Shown: piece by piece, positions 14,880 to 23,656 of the stretch
How the letters are laid out: each line of letters opens with the position of its first letter
How positions within the stretch are numbered: the stretch's first letter is position 1
From: a virus
Length of the DNA: 30,351 nucleotides
Reading direction: 5' to 3' (one strand)
Virus record (IMG/VR): IMGVR_UViG_3300007514_000048
Coordinates: 1 to 30,351 of that record
Made by a program: the position numbers and the translations under genes
The notes under the pieces: generated by a model
Databases searched by the model: none
What the model was told of the DNA's origin: nothing
Seen by the model: the letters and a program-made list of their open reading frames with translations, nothing else

Positions 14880-15191
14880 CTAATTTCCTATTCTCTTTTC
14901 GATTACTTTATCTAATCGACCTTTAATGTTAAACAAACTTAAATTTTCGTCAAGTTCTTCATCAAGATATTCCCATATAGCATATTCATCACAATCAAAA
15001 GCCTTAGCAGCTTTCTTTACTGCTTCCTCAAAGTCTTTAACAACCGAACCAAGTCTAATTGATTCGTCTCTATATTCAAAGTCTTCAAATATATCCCTTA
15101 CGGCAGCTTTATATTTTGGTGAAAGATTACTATAAGCATTAGAATCAAAAAGATTCTTTCTTTCAAATATATTACTGACCTTCAGGTTCAT
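14880..15191 (-). CDS. Small acidic helical protein, possible prohead core component
   Basis: 103 residues from the ATG MNLKVSNIFERKNLF. It is mostly charged and helical (KAAVRDIFEDFEYRDESIR, EYAIWEYLDEELDEN). In T4 the interval between genes 20 and 21 holds the small core genes 67 and 68, and this gene and its predecessor occupy that place; homology is not established. A longer frame starts with TTG at 15218 and would overlap the previous gene by 47 bases. The ATG at 15191 leaves a 20-base overlap and is preferred, though its ribosome site is weak. Confidence 0.7.
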   Translation of the reverse strand: MNLKVSNIFERKNLFDSNAYSNLSPKYKAAVRDIFEDFEYRDESIRLGSVVKDFEEAVKKAAKAFDCDEYAIWEYLDEELDENLSLFNIKGRLDKVIEKRIGN

Positions 15192-15507
15192 TTGCAGCTT
15201 CTGGTTGTGGTGCTTCAACTGGTTCCGCTGGTGCCTCTTGAGCAGGCGGAGTTGGAGCTTCCAAATTCATTTCTGCGCCAGTAGTATCTACTACTTTATA
15301 TGGATTAGGGTCTGGATCTGCAACAGCTGGTTTCTCATCACTTATTGGCAAAGCCTCTCCTGTAAACATATTAGCAGCTAGATTCTGTCTTGCTGTATCT
15401 AATTGATCTCCTACTTTATCTCTCAAAGCATTTTTAAATGCTTCTCCAGCGTCGGCGTTATCGCCTGATTGTAGTTTATCAATAAAGTTTTTTACATTGT
15501 CTGACAT
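15172..15507 (-). CDS. Small acidic Pro/Ala/Glu-rich protein, gene 67/68-position candidate
   Basis: 111 residues. The N-terminal half (SDNVKNFIDKLQSGDNADAG through LDTARQNLAANMFTGE) looks like a conserved helical domain. The C-terminal half is a disordered acidic Pro/Ala/Glu tail (about 55-111). An acidic protein directly after the portal gene 20 fits the position of T4 prohead core protein gp67, but I cannot show sequence homology. An AGGAGATAA site formed by the end of gene 20 serves its ATG, so it is coupled to portal translation. Confidence 0.7.
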   Translation of the reverse strand: MSDNVKNFIDKLQSGDNADAGEAFKNALRDKVGDQLDTARQNLAANMFTGEALPISDEKPAVADPDPNPYKVVDTTGAEMNLEAPTPPAQEAPAEPVEAPQPEAANEPEGQ

Positions 15508-15515
15508 AATAGTAT

Positions 15516-17066
15516 TTATCTCCTATTCTTATTTTTACTTTCACCAAAGCTTGATGAAGCGTCTGGTGTTTGAGACTGGTCTTCAGGACTTGAAATTACT
15601 CCCTTATCAATCTCTTTCTTAATTTGACGGTCAATGTCTTCCATTTCTCTTTCGTTTTGTTTAAGAACGTGCTTTCTTAAATACTCAACGGAATAGAATT
15701 TACCTATATAATCTCTCATTTCATTTGCTAGAGTAAGTCTTTCTCTCATCATTTCTGATTGTTTCAACTCAGCAAAGTAACCGTCTTGTAAGAAATCATA
15801 ATTAAGATGTGGTACTATCATTAACCAATCATCTTCATTGCATACAGCTTTAAGTACCAATTGTGTATGTAGTAAATCGTTAAATAATTCAGTAAATTTC
15901 TTTCTTAATCTTTGAACAAATTTAGTAAATTTAACTTCGTCTCTTGATATTTCAGCAGTTCGTCCTAAATTAAAACCACTAGAAGCTTCTAATCTACTTA
16001 CTGGTACATTTAAACTTCTATAAAGTTTTCTTTGGAAGTAATCTAAATCTCCTATTTCTCCTAGATTTTGACCACCTGGTAAAGTTTCAATATTTGTTCC
16101 TCTACCACCTTCTCTACTTGGTAACCAAAAGTCTTCAAGCATAGACATATAATTTCTATCGTCTCTAATCTCTCCTGTACTTGCGTCATAGACAAGTTTA
16201 TTTCTATATCTTGCCATAACATCACGGAGATATTGCTCTGCTTTTACCTTCGGTAAATTACCAACATCAATTTTAAAAATTCTTCTTTCAGGTGCTCTTG
16301 CTATTCTGTATATAACAACAGCGTCCTCAATCATACGTAACTGATTGACAGGCTTAATTGCCTTATGTAAATATGATAAGACTATATTTTTATTTTGGTC
16401 TACAAGTCCTGATGGACAAAATGCAATAGCATCCGTTGCTATTTTTAGACCGCCTGTAGTTTGATTAACAACACCTTTTTCATTGAATATAAAATACTCT
16501 TCAAACTCATCTATAACACTTAATCCAAATGGTGTTGGACCGTCTGGTCTTTTCTTTCTGACTTCACGAATCTTTTTAATTTTTCGTGGGTCAATATATC
16601 TTAATTCTGTTATACCTTTGATAGGTGAATCTCTATCAATTATTTTATGATAATATATTCTACCATCAACATACCAACGTCTGTATATATCGTGTCCTTT
16701 GGTATGAAAATTCATAAGACGGAGAATTTCTTTAAATTCATCCTCTATCTTACGTCTTACTTCACTTCCAAATGGGATATTATCCAGATTTAATCTTACT
16801 GGATCTTTTAGCTCGTTTGCTACGATAGATTCATTGATGATATCCTCAATCGCCATATCACACTCGGGGTGTAGGGCAATTTCTCTATATCTTCGTATTA
16901 GTTCCTGCTCACTTTTGGCAGTACCTTCCATATCAAGGTACTGGCCAAAATAACCACCAGCGGAGATAACTTGTGTGCCATCATCCGCTTGTGGTACCGT
17001 GAAGCTTTGTTTTGGATCTGCTGTCGGTTTTAACCGTTCTATCTTAAACCCAAATAATTCAGCCAT
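15516..17066 (-). CDS. 20: Portal vertex protein gp20
   Basis: 516-residue portal subunit (T4 524); twelve copies form the DNA entry channel and the head-tail connector. Recognised by PQADDGTQVISAGGYFGQYLD, ELIRRYREIALHPECDMAIE, DIINESIVANE, the LRYIDPRKIKKIREV segment, RIARAPERRIFKIDVGNLPK, the GGRGTNIETLPGGQNLGEI loop and YFQRKLYRSLNVPVSRLE. These are stretches conserved in T4-like portals and used for environmental gene 20 surveys. AAAGGAG precedes the ATG, and a late promoter lies 28 bases before it. It heads the run of small and accessory genes down to gene 21. Confidence 0.98.
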   Translation of the reverse strand: MAELFGFKIERLKPTADPKQSFTVPQADDGTQVISAGGYFGQYLDMEGTAKSEQELIRRYREIALHPECDMAIEDIINESIVANELKDPVRLNLDNIPFGSEVRRKIEDEFKEILRLMNFHTKGHDIYRRWYVDGRIYYHKIIDRDSPIKGITELRYIDPRKIKKIREVRKKRPDGPTPFGLSVIDEFEEYFIFNEKGVVNQTTGGLKIATDAIAFCPSGLVDQNKNIVLSYLHKAIKPVNQLRMIEDAVVIYRIARAPERRIFKIDVGNLPKVKAEQYLRDVMARYRNKLVYDASTGEIRDDRNYMSMLEDFWLPSREGGRGTNIETLPGGQNLGEIGDLDYFQRKLYRSLNVPVSRLEASSGFNLGRTAEISRDEVKFTKFVQRLRKKFTELFNDLLHTQLVLKAVCNEDDWLMIVPHLNYDFLQDGYFAELKQSEMMRERLTLANEMRDYIGKFYSVEYLRKHVLKQNEREMEDIDRQIKKEIDKGVISSPEDQSQTPDASSSFGESKNKNRR

Positions 17067-17094
17067 AATTTAGTTCTCCTTTAAATTCTCCTAA

Positions 17095-17102
17095 TATTTA
17101 TA
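17095..17102 (-). promoter_or_regulatory. Late promoter TATAAATA (gene 20 operon)
   Basis: Exact late octamer on the minus strand (context TTCTATAAATATTAGG) in the 43-base gap between genes 19 and 20. It should drive gene 20 and probably the accessory block that includes the AapJ-like gene. Confidence 0.88.
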
Positions 17103-17109
17103 GAAGATA

Positions 17110-17637
17110 TTAAGTAGTTGTATTCGATTCAAAGAATTGGTATCCTAGAGTTACCGTGAATGTCTCAATCTCATCTGCCTGAGCATATGATAATTCAGTC
17201 ACCCCTATTACCGTAGGAAACACTCCTCTTAAAGTATAAGATTTAATCGTTGCACCGTTTCTATCTAAATGATCAACAAAAGCGTCAACTTGATAATCAG
17301 CAGGATTTGTTAATCCTTCGTTATCAGTCATATTGTTCATACCATTGTTCCATCTTTCAAACGCATTACGCAATTTGAAATTGGTATCATTTAGTACCGT
17401 TATTGTCCAATCTTCGAACGTTCTGTCACCAGCTAAAAATATGTTTCTGCCTCTAAAAGGTACTGCTACCTTTGATACCGTCATTGCAGGTATTTGAGCA
17501 GCTGAACATAAAAATGCCAGTTCTTCTATTTCTCCACCAACTTGTGCAAAACCAGGAAAAGGCATTACTACCTTATACTGATTCGGTCTAGCGCCACCGC
17601 CAGCAAGTTTAGCTTTGAAGTCATTAATGTTTGCCAT
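17110..17637 (-). CDS. 19: Tail tube protein gp19
   Basis: 175-residue subunit of the inner tail tube (T4 163). The N-terminal MANINDFKAKLAGGGARPNQ and YKVVMPFPGF, the CSAAQIPAMTVSKVAVPFRGR stretch (split around 43-63), IFLAGDRTFEDWTITVLND and the C-terminal LSYAQADEIETFTVTLGYQ are characteristic of gp19 in marine T4-like phages. It follows the sheath gene after 21 bases with an AAAGGAG ribosome site. Together they form the contractile tail pair. Confidence 0.96.
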   Translation of the reverse strand: MANINDFKAKLAGGGARPNQYKVVMPFPGFAQVGGEIEELAFLCSAAQIPAMTVSKVAVPFRGRNIFLAGDRTFEDWTITVLNDTNFKLRNAFERWNNGMNNMTDNEGLTNPADYQVDAFVDHLDRNGATIKSYTLRGVFPTVIGVTELSYAQADEIETFTVTLGYQFFESNTTT

Positions 17638-17658
17638 TGTTATTCTCCTTTTCTATCC

Positions 17659-19563
17659 TTACCCAGCGATTTCCTCAAACGATACGCCAGTTCTTGTCGC
17701 AACGAATGATAACGTTATGAAGTTAATGCTTCTAGCAGGTTTAACATAAATCTCTGCTTTGAATTCATTTCTATCTATAACGTCGCCTGTGTTGTTAGTT
17801 TCATCACACACTACTAAAAAGTCTGTGATACCTCGTCTGCCTTGTACTTCTCTTAAAAACGGTTCTACTATATTTCTAAAGTTAGCTCTTGTAAATTCAT
17901 CATTGAATTCAAAGAGTTGGAATTTAGAAGCAGTTGAAATCGCCTTTTCTAAAGTAATAAACAAACGTCTTACATTTATTCTATCAAATGCACTCGGTGC
18001 TGAAAGTCCAGTTTTGTCTCCGAACAATACCGTGCCTTGACCTGGGAAGGTCGCAACAGGATTTACTCTTGCTCTGTACAAATCGTCTCTTTCAGTTTTA
18101 GTTGGATTATATGCCAATTTAATAGCGCCTCTAATTTGACCTCTATTCAGACCAGCTGGTGAATACCAACTATCTGCAATCAAATCAGTTCTCGCTGCCA
18201 AACCTGCAATATCTCCGTTCAAAGGTACGAATCTATTGACATCAGCATATCTATCGTACATATATTTGTATCCTGAATCGAATACTATGTAAGATGATGA
18301 TGAGATTCCGTCAAAAAATCCTTTTACGTTTGAAGTTTGAGTCACACTTGAAGCTATGTTTACTACGTCTGATCTTTCAGGTGAAGCAAATACTACACAA
18401 TCTTTTCTATTCTCAGCTATTGTGATAAGATTATCTATATGTGTAGCGTCGCCTGAACCTGCAATTATAAGTCCTACGTCAGTTGTGTCTGCATCCTGGA
18501 ATTTTTCATAAGCAGTTTTCTTTTGACCAACCGTAACCGCCGAACCATTAGCACCATTTGATAATGATGTTAATGTTGGTGTTGTTACGTCTGTAAAAGT
18601 TAAACTAGCTACCGCTGATCCCCAGTTTGTACCTGAAGAGTTGTGGTCCATCCAGTAAATATGACTTGATTTATTGTAAATCACATCTGGATAGTAATTA
18701 GTATCTCCTTGAGGATTTTTTGCGTCTGAAGCTTTTGATACTGAATCATAAACTTCTAAAACTTCCCCTGGAGTACCTGAAATATCTCCATCTTCGTCAA
18801 TGACTACTATATGCATTTCGTCATTAACACCGCTTCTTGCTGAAGCATATGGTGATGTTCCTGGAGCGCCTGACACTTGATCATAATATCTCCAACGTCT
18901 TCGTACATTTCCACCGTTAGTAGGAACGGAGTGTAAACCACCTGTTCCTGTCTCTTTACGGACAAATGTAATGTCGTTGGTACTTTTACTGGTTACTCGG
19001 TATTCATACCCTCCAGTTTCAGCAAAGTTTATAATATCTCCAACATTAATGTTAGTTCCGCTAGTTACCGTTACCGTAGTATCGCCAACTGCCATACCTG
19101 CGTCATTGATTGTTGTTACCGCTGTTTGTTCGTATGCTGTACTTGAAGGACATATAGACACCAATAAACTATTACCCCAAGCGCCTGCTGTTCTAGCAGC
19201 CCACTCGCCTACAGAACCTTGTCCTGTGGAGTAATTGTTGGAATAATCAGTAGTATTCTTAATAACAAACGTACTGCCTGAAGCAGTAGCATTCGATATT
19301 GAAGTGTTTTGAGCTCGTACAACTCTTAAAGCATTAGAATATTGTAGGAAGTTTGCAGCCGAAAACCAATCTTCAAAATTTGAAGTGTTTGGTTTACCGA
19401 ACAAACTAACTAATTCATTTTCACTTGAAACTGATACAACTTCATCTAAAGGACCTTGAGCAAATTCTCCTGCAAAAGCACCTGTAGCTGTTGAAACAGC
19501 TGGGATTATTCTTGTTAAATCCCTTTCTTGTACGAGAACACCTGGTGATACTTGAAATGCCAT
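17659..19563 (-). CDS. 18: Contractile tail sheath protein gp18
   Basis: 634 residues (T4 659). The N-terminal FQVSPGVLVQERDLTRIIPA and the C-terminal FEFNDEFTRANFRNIVEPFL, EVQGRRGITDFLVVCDETNN and FKAEIYVKPARSINFITLSF are the conserved core of phage sheath proteins. The C-terminal part forms the inner interlocking domain. The middle (about 130-350) is a Thr/Ser/Gly-rich, variable, surface-exposed region. The start is supported by TTAGGAGAAC before the ATG. A late promoter about 90 bases upstream leaves an unusual gap that holds a small ORF. Confidence 0.97.
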   Translation of the reverse strand: MAFQVSPGVLVQERDLTRIIPAVSTATGAFAGEFAQGPLDEVVSVSSENELVSLFGKPNTSNFEDWFSAANFLQYSNALRVVRAQNTSISNATASGSTFVIKNTTDYSNNYSTGQGSVGEWAARTAGAWGNSLLVSICPSSTAYEQTAVTTINDAGMAVGDTTVTVTSGTNINVGDIINFAETGGYEYRVTSKSTNDITFVRKETGTGGLHSVPTNGGNVRRRWRYYDQVSGAPGTSPYASARSGVNDEMHIVVIDEDGDISGTPGEVLEVYDSVSKASDAKNPQGDTNYYPDVIYNKSSHIYWMDHNSSGTNWGSAVASLTFTDVTTPTLTSLSNGANGSAVTVGQKKTAYEKFQDADTTDVGLIIAGSGDATHIDNLITIAENRKDCVVFASPERSDVVNIASSVTQTSNVKGFFDGISSSSYIVFDSGYKYMYDRYADVNRFVPLNGDIAGLAARTDLIADSWYSPAGLNRGQIRGAIKLAYNPTKTERDDLYRARVNPVATFPGQGTVLFGDKTGLSAPSAFDRINVRRLFITLEKAISTASKFQLFEFNDEFTRANFRNIVEPFLREVQGRRGITDFLVVCDETNNTGDVIDRNEFKAEIYVKPARSINFITLSFVATRTGVSFEEIAG

Positions 19564-19573
19564 TTTTGTTCTC

Positions 19574-19648
19574 CTAATTAATTAATTTTAATGTTAACAT
19601 TTTCTCAAAAATCGTATTATTCATACGCCCATAATCAAATTCTTTCAT
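19574..19648 (-). CDS. Possible 24-residue leader ORF before gene 18
   Basis: A small frame begins at an ATG six bases after a late promoter box and ends at a TAG that is part of the gene 18 ribosome site (TTAGGAG). The product begins MKEFDYGRMNNTIFEKM and is mildly charged, with no membrane segment. The start lies at the predicted transcription start, so it would be read from a leaderless mRNA. It could be a leader peptide coupled to sheath translation, or chance in an untranslated leader. I do not recognise it. Confidence 0.35.
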   Translation of the reverse strand: MKEFDYGRMNNTIFEKMLTLKLIN

Positions 19649-19654
19649 TGCTTA

Positions 19655-19662
19655 TATTTATA
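19655..19662 (-). promoter_or_regulatory. Late promoter TATAAATA (genes 18-19)
   Basis: Exact late octamer on the minus strand (context TTTATAAATATAAGCAATG), between the gene 17 stop and gene 18. It leaves a leader of about 85 bases, the longest of the six, which contains the 24-residue ORF. Confidence 0.88.
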
Positions 19663-19673
19663 AAATACTTAAA

Positions 19674-21314
19674 TTACAACCCTTTTCTAACAACTGGATG
19701 CCAAACGGTACCATATTCATCTACTTGACTTTTAGGATCTGGCTCATTTACTCCGTCATCTACAAAACCAAAAGGTGCCATATCTTGCTCAATTAAATTC
19801 TTCTGCTCTTCATATAGCTGAGCTCTGACATTTAAGTCCGTCATTTCTTTAAAGAATTGTTGATTAGATAACCAACCAAATAGTATTAAACAAGTCATCA
19901 AGTCATCATTACAACCTTCTTCAGCCATCCAGGAATTACCCTTTCTAGCAAAAGTGGACATTTCTTCTATGATATTAAAAGAATTGATGATTAATTTGCG
20001 ACTTTCTATAATGTCTTTGATATTAGAACAACCAATTTTCTTTACTTGTTTAGTCATACGGACACCTAATGATGTACCTCTTTGACTAAATCCAATACCT
20101 AATATTTGGCCTGCTCTTCCTCTTTGAGTTGTCATTAATATATTATCATATTCAATTTCATAATGTAATGTTTCCGAAATTTGTTGACCAAGGTCGTTAG
20201 TCTCTACAAGTAAGTGTGCTTTATTATATGCCTTGGCAGTTTGTTCAATAATGTTAGGAAAAACAAATGGTTTAATTTCATTGTTTTTATATTGTGCAAC
20301 TACTTTATATGGGACTTTTGTAATATCTATTATTAAAAATGCTGAATAATCTTTTACTACACCTCTAGCAACATCAACCGTACAAACATATTGGTGACCT
20401 TTAATAGGTTTTTCAAACATTTGTAAACCTGATTGATTTTGTAATGGTGTCATATATGGAGTTGACTTAATAATACTAGGTGAAATTAAAGTATCTACAG
20501 AACCTAAAAACTCACACTCAAACTCCGATTGGAATTGTTCAGCTGATGTATTTCTTATTGTTTGTTCTTTCCATTTTTCGTCTCTACCTGGTACCTCACT
20601 CCAATGTACTTCAATAGGTACATAATCATTTTGTTTATTTTCAGCGTCCGTCCATAACTTATAATACATATTCATTCCGTGAGGAGTAGAAACTATAATC
20701 ATCTTTGTACTTGAACCAGATGATATGGTAGGATAAACTGAACTAAAAAATTGTTCGGCAATATTAGCAGGTACGAAAGCAAACTCGTCAAGGAATATTA
20801 TGTTATATGAACCACCTCGAATAGCACTTGATGATGTTGCAGCTGCTATGATGGTCGATTTGTTTTCCAATTCTATACTACCTTTATTCCAATTAAATAC
20901 TCCTTGTTGTAACCATTTTGGTAAATTTTCATATGCTAATTGTAATCTACCTAAAATATCTCTAGCAGTAGATGATTTGTTGGCAAGAATAGCTATATTA
21001 GAATTAGGATTAAATAATGCATAATGCAATAGATAAGAAATAATAGTAACCGATTTACCTGATTGTCTAGGCAATTTGCATATGGTGAATCTATTATTAT
21101 GAATTGTACCTATAATATCTTTTTGGAAATTATACATTTTAAAAGGTATAAGTCCTTCATCAAGGGAAACTATCTTACAATAAGTTTCAATAAAATATGA
21201 TGGATTCTTTTCACACTTTTGGTATTCTAAAATTTGTTCTTTAGTAAATTCCTGTGGTGTGTTAACCTTTTTTAAATTAGGATTACCTAGATATGCTGAA
21301 TTCTCTTCACGCAT
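19674..21314 (-). CDS. 17: Terminase large subunit gp17 (packaging ATPase/nuclease)
   Basis: Motor and headful nuclease that packages DNA through the portal, 546 residues (T4 610; shorter N-terminus). ATPase motifs: FTICKLPRQSGKSVT (Walker A, K87), NIIFLDEFAFV (Walker B D176, catalytic E177) and KMIIVSTPHG (coupling motif). RNase H-fold nuclease: VDVARG (D314), LLVETNDLG (E371 or D374) and the C-terminal CNDDLMTCLILFGWL acidic pair. The ATG overlaps the preceding ParB-like gene by eight bases. It ends shortly before the gene 18 late promoter. Confidence 0.97.
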   Translation of the reverse strand: MREENSAYLGNPNLKKVNTPQEFTKEQILEYQKCEKNPSYFIETYCKIVSLDEGLIPFKMYNFQKDIIGTIHNNRFTICKLPRQSGKSVTIISYLLHYALFNPNSNIAILANKSSTARDILGRLQLAYENLPKWLQQGVFNWNKGSIELENKSTIIAAATSSSAIRGGSYNIIFLDEFAFVPANIAEQFFSSVYPTISSGSSTKMIIVSTPHGMNMYYKLWTDAENKQNDYVPIEVHWSEVPGRDEKWKEQTIRNTSAEQFQSEFECEFLGSVDTLISPSIIKSTPYMTPLQNQSGLQMFEKPIKGHQYVCTVDVARGVVKDYSAFLIIDITKVPYKVVAQYKNNEIKPFVFPNIIEQTAKAYNKAHLLVETNDLGQQISETLHYEIEYDNILMTTQRGRAGQILGIGFSQRGTSLGVRMTKQVKKIGCSNIKDIIESRKLIINSFNIIEEMSTFARKGNSWMAEEGCNDDLMTCLILFGWLSNQQFFKEMTDLNVRAQLYEEQKNLIEQDMAPFGFVDDGVNEPDPKSQVDEYGTVWHPVVRKGL

Positions 21315-21594
21315 TTAAAACTATCCCCTCTATGTGTGTATAACCTAATGAAATAGCAGCCTGTATTCTTTGACTACCTTTCCATACACTATATTTCTTT
21401 TCAACGTATTCTGCACCGTTAGCACCTTTTCTAGGTGTTTCATTAATATGATGTTGATTAACTTGTATTGGTTCCACCATATGAGCGCCTTTCATTATTT
21501 CAGACAAAGCGGTCATTGTCTTGATGTAAGTTAAATCCTTAATTGCTAGGACTTGTTTCTTTGGGTGGTTGCTTGACGCCTTTAGTATTTTCAT
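21307..21594 (-). CDS. Small ParB/sulfiredoxin-like protein between genes 16 and 17
   Basis: 95 residues. The C-terminal KKYSVWKGSQRIQAAISLGY and the following THIEGIVLN resemble the G-x-x-R-x-x-A-A-x-x-L-G-Y signature of ParB-N/sulfiredoxin-fold proteins, which bind nucleotides in ParB. The rest (MVEPIQVNQHHIN) fits the preceding strand of that fold. Only this half-domain is present. The frame starts at an ATG 56 bases inside gene 16 and ends eight bases into gene 17, so it is wedged between the terminase genes. A shorter start at an in-frame ATG (MTALSEIM) is possible, but I see no better ribosome site. A packaging-related role is inference. Confidence 0.68.
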   Translation of the reverse strand: MKILKASSNHPKKQVLAIKDLTYIKTMTALSEIMKGAHMVEPIQVNQHHINETPRKGANGAEYVEKKYSVWKGSQRIQAAISLGYTHIEGIVLNA

Positions 21595-22012
21595 TTTTTC
21601 CTTTCAACATCTTTTGTAATTCAGCAGTAGAACCTACGAACAATGCATTTTTAATTGTTGCTGTTGTCTTGTTCGGCAATTCTTTTAGGTCTTTTAATTT
21701 CTTTTGTAAGTCTTGTAGTTTATCTACCGTTTGTCCAACTTGACCTATTAATTGTCCTGCTACTTCATAAGCTCTAGGGTGTTGACCTTCTTTTGCAATA
21801 TCTAAAATACCTTGTATTGCTTCTTGTCCTTTTTCAATTAAGTTATAGTAATTTTCTCTACTATAATCATAATCTGTATCAACATCTTCTCCCTTACCAT
21901 TACCTCTTGGTACAGGTGGTTCAAATTTTTTCTCTACTACTTCCTGTTTTGGTTCGCCAGTAGGAATATCTAAACCTAAAATTTCATTTACACTTTTCTC
22001 TAATTTACTCAT
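21539..22012 (-). CDS. 16: Terminase small subunit gp16
   Basis: 157 residues (T4 gp16 164). It forms a ring that regulates gp17 and DNA recognition. A flexible N-terminus (1-45) precedes the conserved helical hairpin DTDYDYSRENYYNLIEKGQE, then EGQHPRAYEVAGQLIGQVGQ and TVDKLQDLQKKLKDLK, the central coiled-coil typical of gp16. The C-terminal tail is basic and Pro-rich. It starts two bases after the gene 15 stop position in transcription order and overlaps the ParB-like gene by 56 bases. Confidence 0.94.
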   Translation of the reverse strand: MSKLEKSVNEILGLDIPTGEPKQEVVEKKFEPPVPRGNGKGEDVDTDYDYSRENYYNLIEKGQEAIQGILDIAKEGQHPRAYEVAGQLIGQVGQTVDKLQDLQKKLKDLKELPNKTTATIKNALFVGSTAELQKMLKGKNENTKGVKQPPKETSPSN

Positions 22013-22014
22013 AA

Positions 22015-22824
22015 TTATTCATCCGTATCCGTTGAAGGATTATATTTTTTTGTGTCATCATAAAAATTTATTGTAGTTGTAAATCCAAAATCATCATCAG
22101 CATCCGCTGTTGTTGGATTTGGTATAACAATAATTCTAGATTCTCTAGCACTTGTTACGTCGGTATCACTATGCATATCAGCTTGTGTTTCTTTAATAAC
22201 GCCAGCTTTGGACATAGGTCCGTATAAGTAAGTTTTTGCCGTAAACCCTAAAGTATATATAACAGCTCTTCTAGTAGTAAAATCACCAGAATAACTATCT
22301 TCATAAGATATATTATTTAAAACTATTGGTACGTCTCTTTTAATATCTAAATCAGGTATCATATTAATTTTTACCGTATAATCTGGTTGAAAGAACGGTA
22401 ATATTTGTTCAACTATCTGTAAACCATTTTCAGCAGTTGCTGTAAAACAAAATAAGTTATAACTTATATTATATGGAACAGGTGTATAATTATAATCTAA
22501 AATTTTTCCACTTGTATCCGTTTTAGTATGTACTTTCTTAAATTTTTCTACTCTTGTTAATTTTCTAGTAGGGTCATATGCCAAACCTGAAATTTCAAAT
22601 CCCAATCTTGGTAAAGTTATTGCAAATTCTCTACTCTCTAAATCAGGTTGTTGTTCTAATCTAACTAAAAACTTTTCTTTAGGCGCATATGCTAAAGGTA
22701 CTTTAACTCTTTTGGTAACAGCACCTGTAGAAGAAGTATTTTGTACTATAATATTATTAAAGATTTGACCAAATGCAATAGTCAATCTTCTTAATCCTTC
22801 GTTATAAAAATATTTACCAAACAT
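22015..22824 (-). CDS. 15: Tail sheath stabiliser / terminator gp15
   Basis: 269 residues (T4 272). Caps the completed tail so it can join the head. Recognised from MFGKYFYNEGLRRLTIAFGQ and IFNNIIVQN at the N-terminus, FLVRLEQQPDLESREFAITL, YNLFCFTATAENGLQIVEQI, LPFFQPDYTVKINMIPD and YEDSYSGDFTTRRAVIYTL, all conserved in gp15 of T4-like phages. The ribosome site CAGGATAATAT overlaps the end of gene 14, so the neck genes are translated as a coupled set. Confidence 0.95.
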   Translation of the reverse strand: MFGKYFYNEGLRRLTIAFGQIFNNIIVQNTSSTGAVTKRVKVPLAYAPKEKFLVRLEQQPDLESREFAITLPRLGFEISGLAYDPTRKLTRVEKFKKVHTKTDTSGKILDYNYTPVPYNISYNLFCFTATAENGLQIVEQILPFFQPDYTVKINMIPDLDIKRDVPIVLNNISYEDSYSGDFTTRRAVIYTLGFTAKTYLYGPMSKAGVIKETQADMHSDTDVTSARESRIIVIPNPTTADADDDFGFTTTINFYDDTKKYNPSTDTDE

Positions 22825-22827
22825 ATA

Positions 22828-23652
22828 TTATCCTGTAAAGTCTACCTCTCCAAATGGGTTTCTTTCTGTAAAGTCCAATATATCATCCGATACTGAAGCA
22901 GTATCAAAGCCTGCTGCTGTATCTAAATCTATATTATCTGCATATGTAGATTGAGTTTGTATTACGGTCTTCACAAAGTCCTCGCTTATAAGGAAACAAG
23001 GTTGACCTGTGTCTGTATCGTGATAATCTTCTAATTGAATTGAACCTCTACCAGTAGCCGCTTCAGTACCAGTTTCTAATTGGAATTGGTAACGCAATTG
23101 GTCTAAAGAGTATTTGTCTTCAGCTGCGTCTATCTCTTCCTGACCAGTATCTATTTGTTCAGAAGAGTATTCAAATCTAGTTACCCTCAATTTATAAACT
23201 GGTAAATTACCTAATTGGAAGAAAGGCTCTTGGTCTTCTACAAACTGAATTTCAAAAAATGAATTCATCAAAGGCATAAAGATAATATCACCTTCGTTTG
23301 GACGACCTTCGGTAATTAATGTATGGCGACTATCAACTTGGTCTTGCCATCTTCTTTTTGAAATGACAAAAGTTGTATCGTCTCTTAATTCTAAACCAAA
23401 CTTATTAATTAATTCTTGTTGACCAGCAAATCCTTCAGTAGTTTCAAAATACATTTCAACCAAATATGAATCATCAAATCTGGAAGATGTATCTTCTCCT
23501 AATACTAGGTCTCTATTGACTAGTTTTCTTGGCAGGTAATATACGTCGTGACCATATATTTTTAAACCTTCAATTATAAGGTCTTCGTATAGTCTCTTTT
23601 CGGCAGTATTACCAATGCCATTTCCTGATTGGAAGTAGTGGTTAACTGGCAT
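22828..23652 (-). CDS. 14: Neck protein gp14
   Basis: 274 residues (T4 256). Head-completion protein of the neck between portal and tail. Conserved sections are MPVNHYFQSGNGIGNTAEKR and LYEDLIIEGLKIYGHDVYYL at the start, EDTSSRFDDSYLVEMYFETT, FVISKRRWQDQV and PNEGDIIFMPLMNSFFEIQF. The acidic C-terminus (DFTERNPFGEVDF) is also typical. It lies between gp13 and gp15 with gaps of a few bases. AGGATAATGCA serves the ATG. Confidence 0.95.
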   Translation of the reverse strand: MPVNHYFQSGNGIGNTAEKRLYEDLIIEGLKIYGHDVYYLPRKLVNRDLVLGEDTSSRFDDSYLVEMYFETTEGFAGQQELINKFGLELRDDTTFVISKRRWQDQVDSRHTLITEGRPNEGDIIFMPLMNSFFEIQFVEDQEPFFQLGNLPVYKLRVTRFEYSSEQIDTGQEEIDAAEDKYSLDQLRYQFQLETGTEAATGRGSIQLEDYHDTDTGQPCFLISEDFVKTVIQTQSTYADNIDLDTAAGFDTASVSDDILDFTERNPFGEVDFTG

Positions 23653-23656
23653 TGCA

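Noticed and set aside
15505-15520. GATAAATA before the small gene after gene 20 as a seventh late promoter
   Set aside because: The first base differs from the consensus, and the sequence is explained by the gene 20 stop codon (AGATAA) and the overlapping ribosome site.
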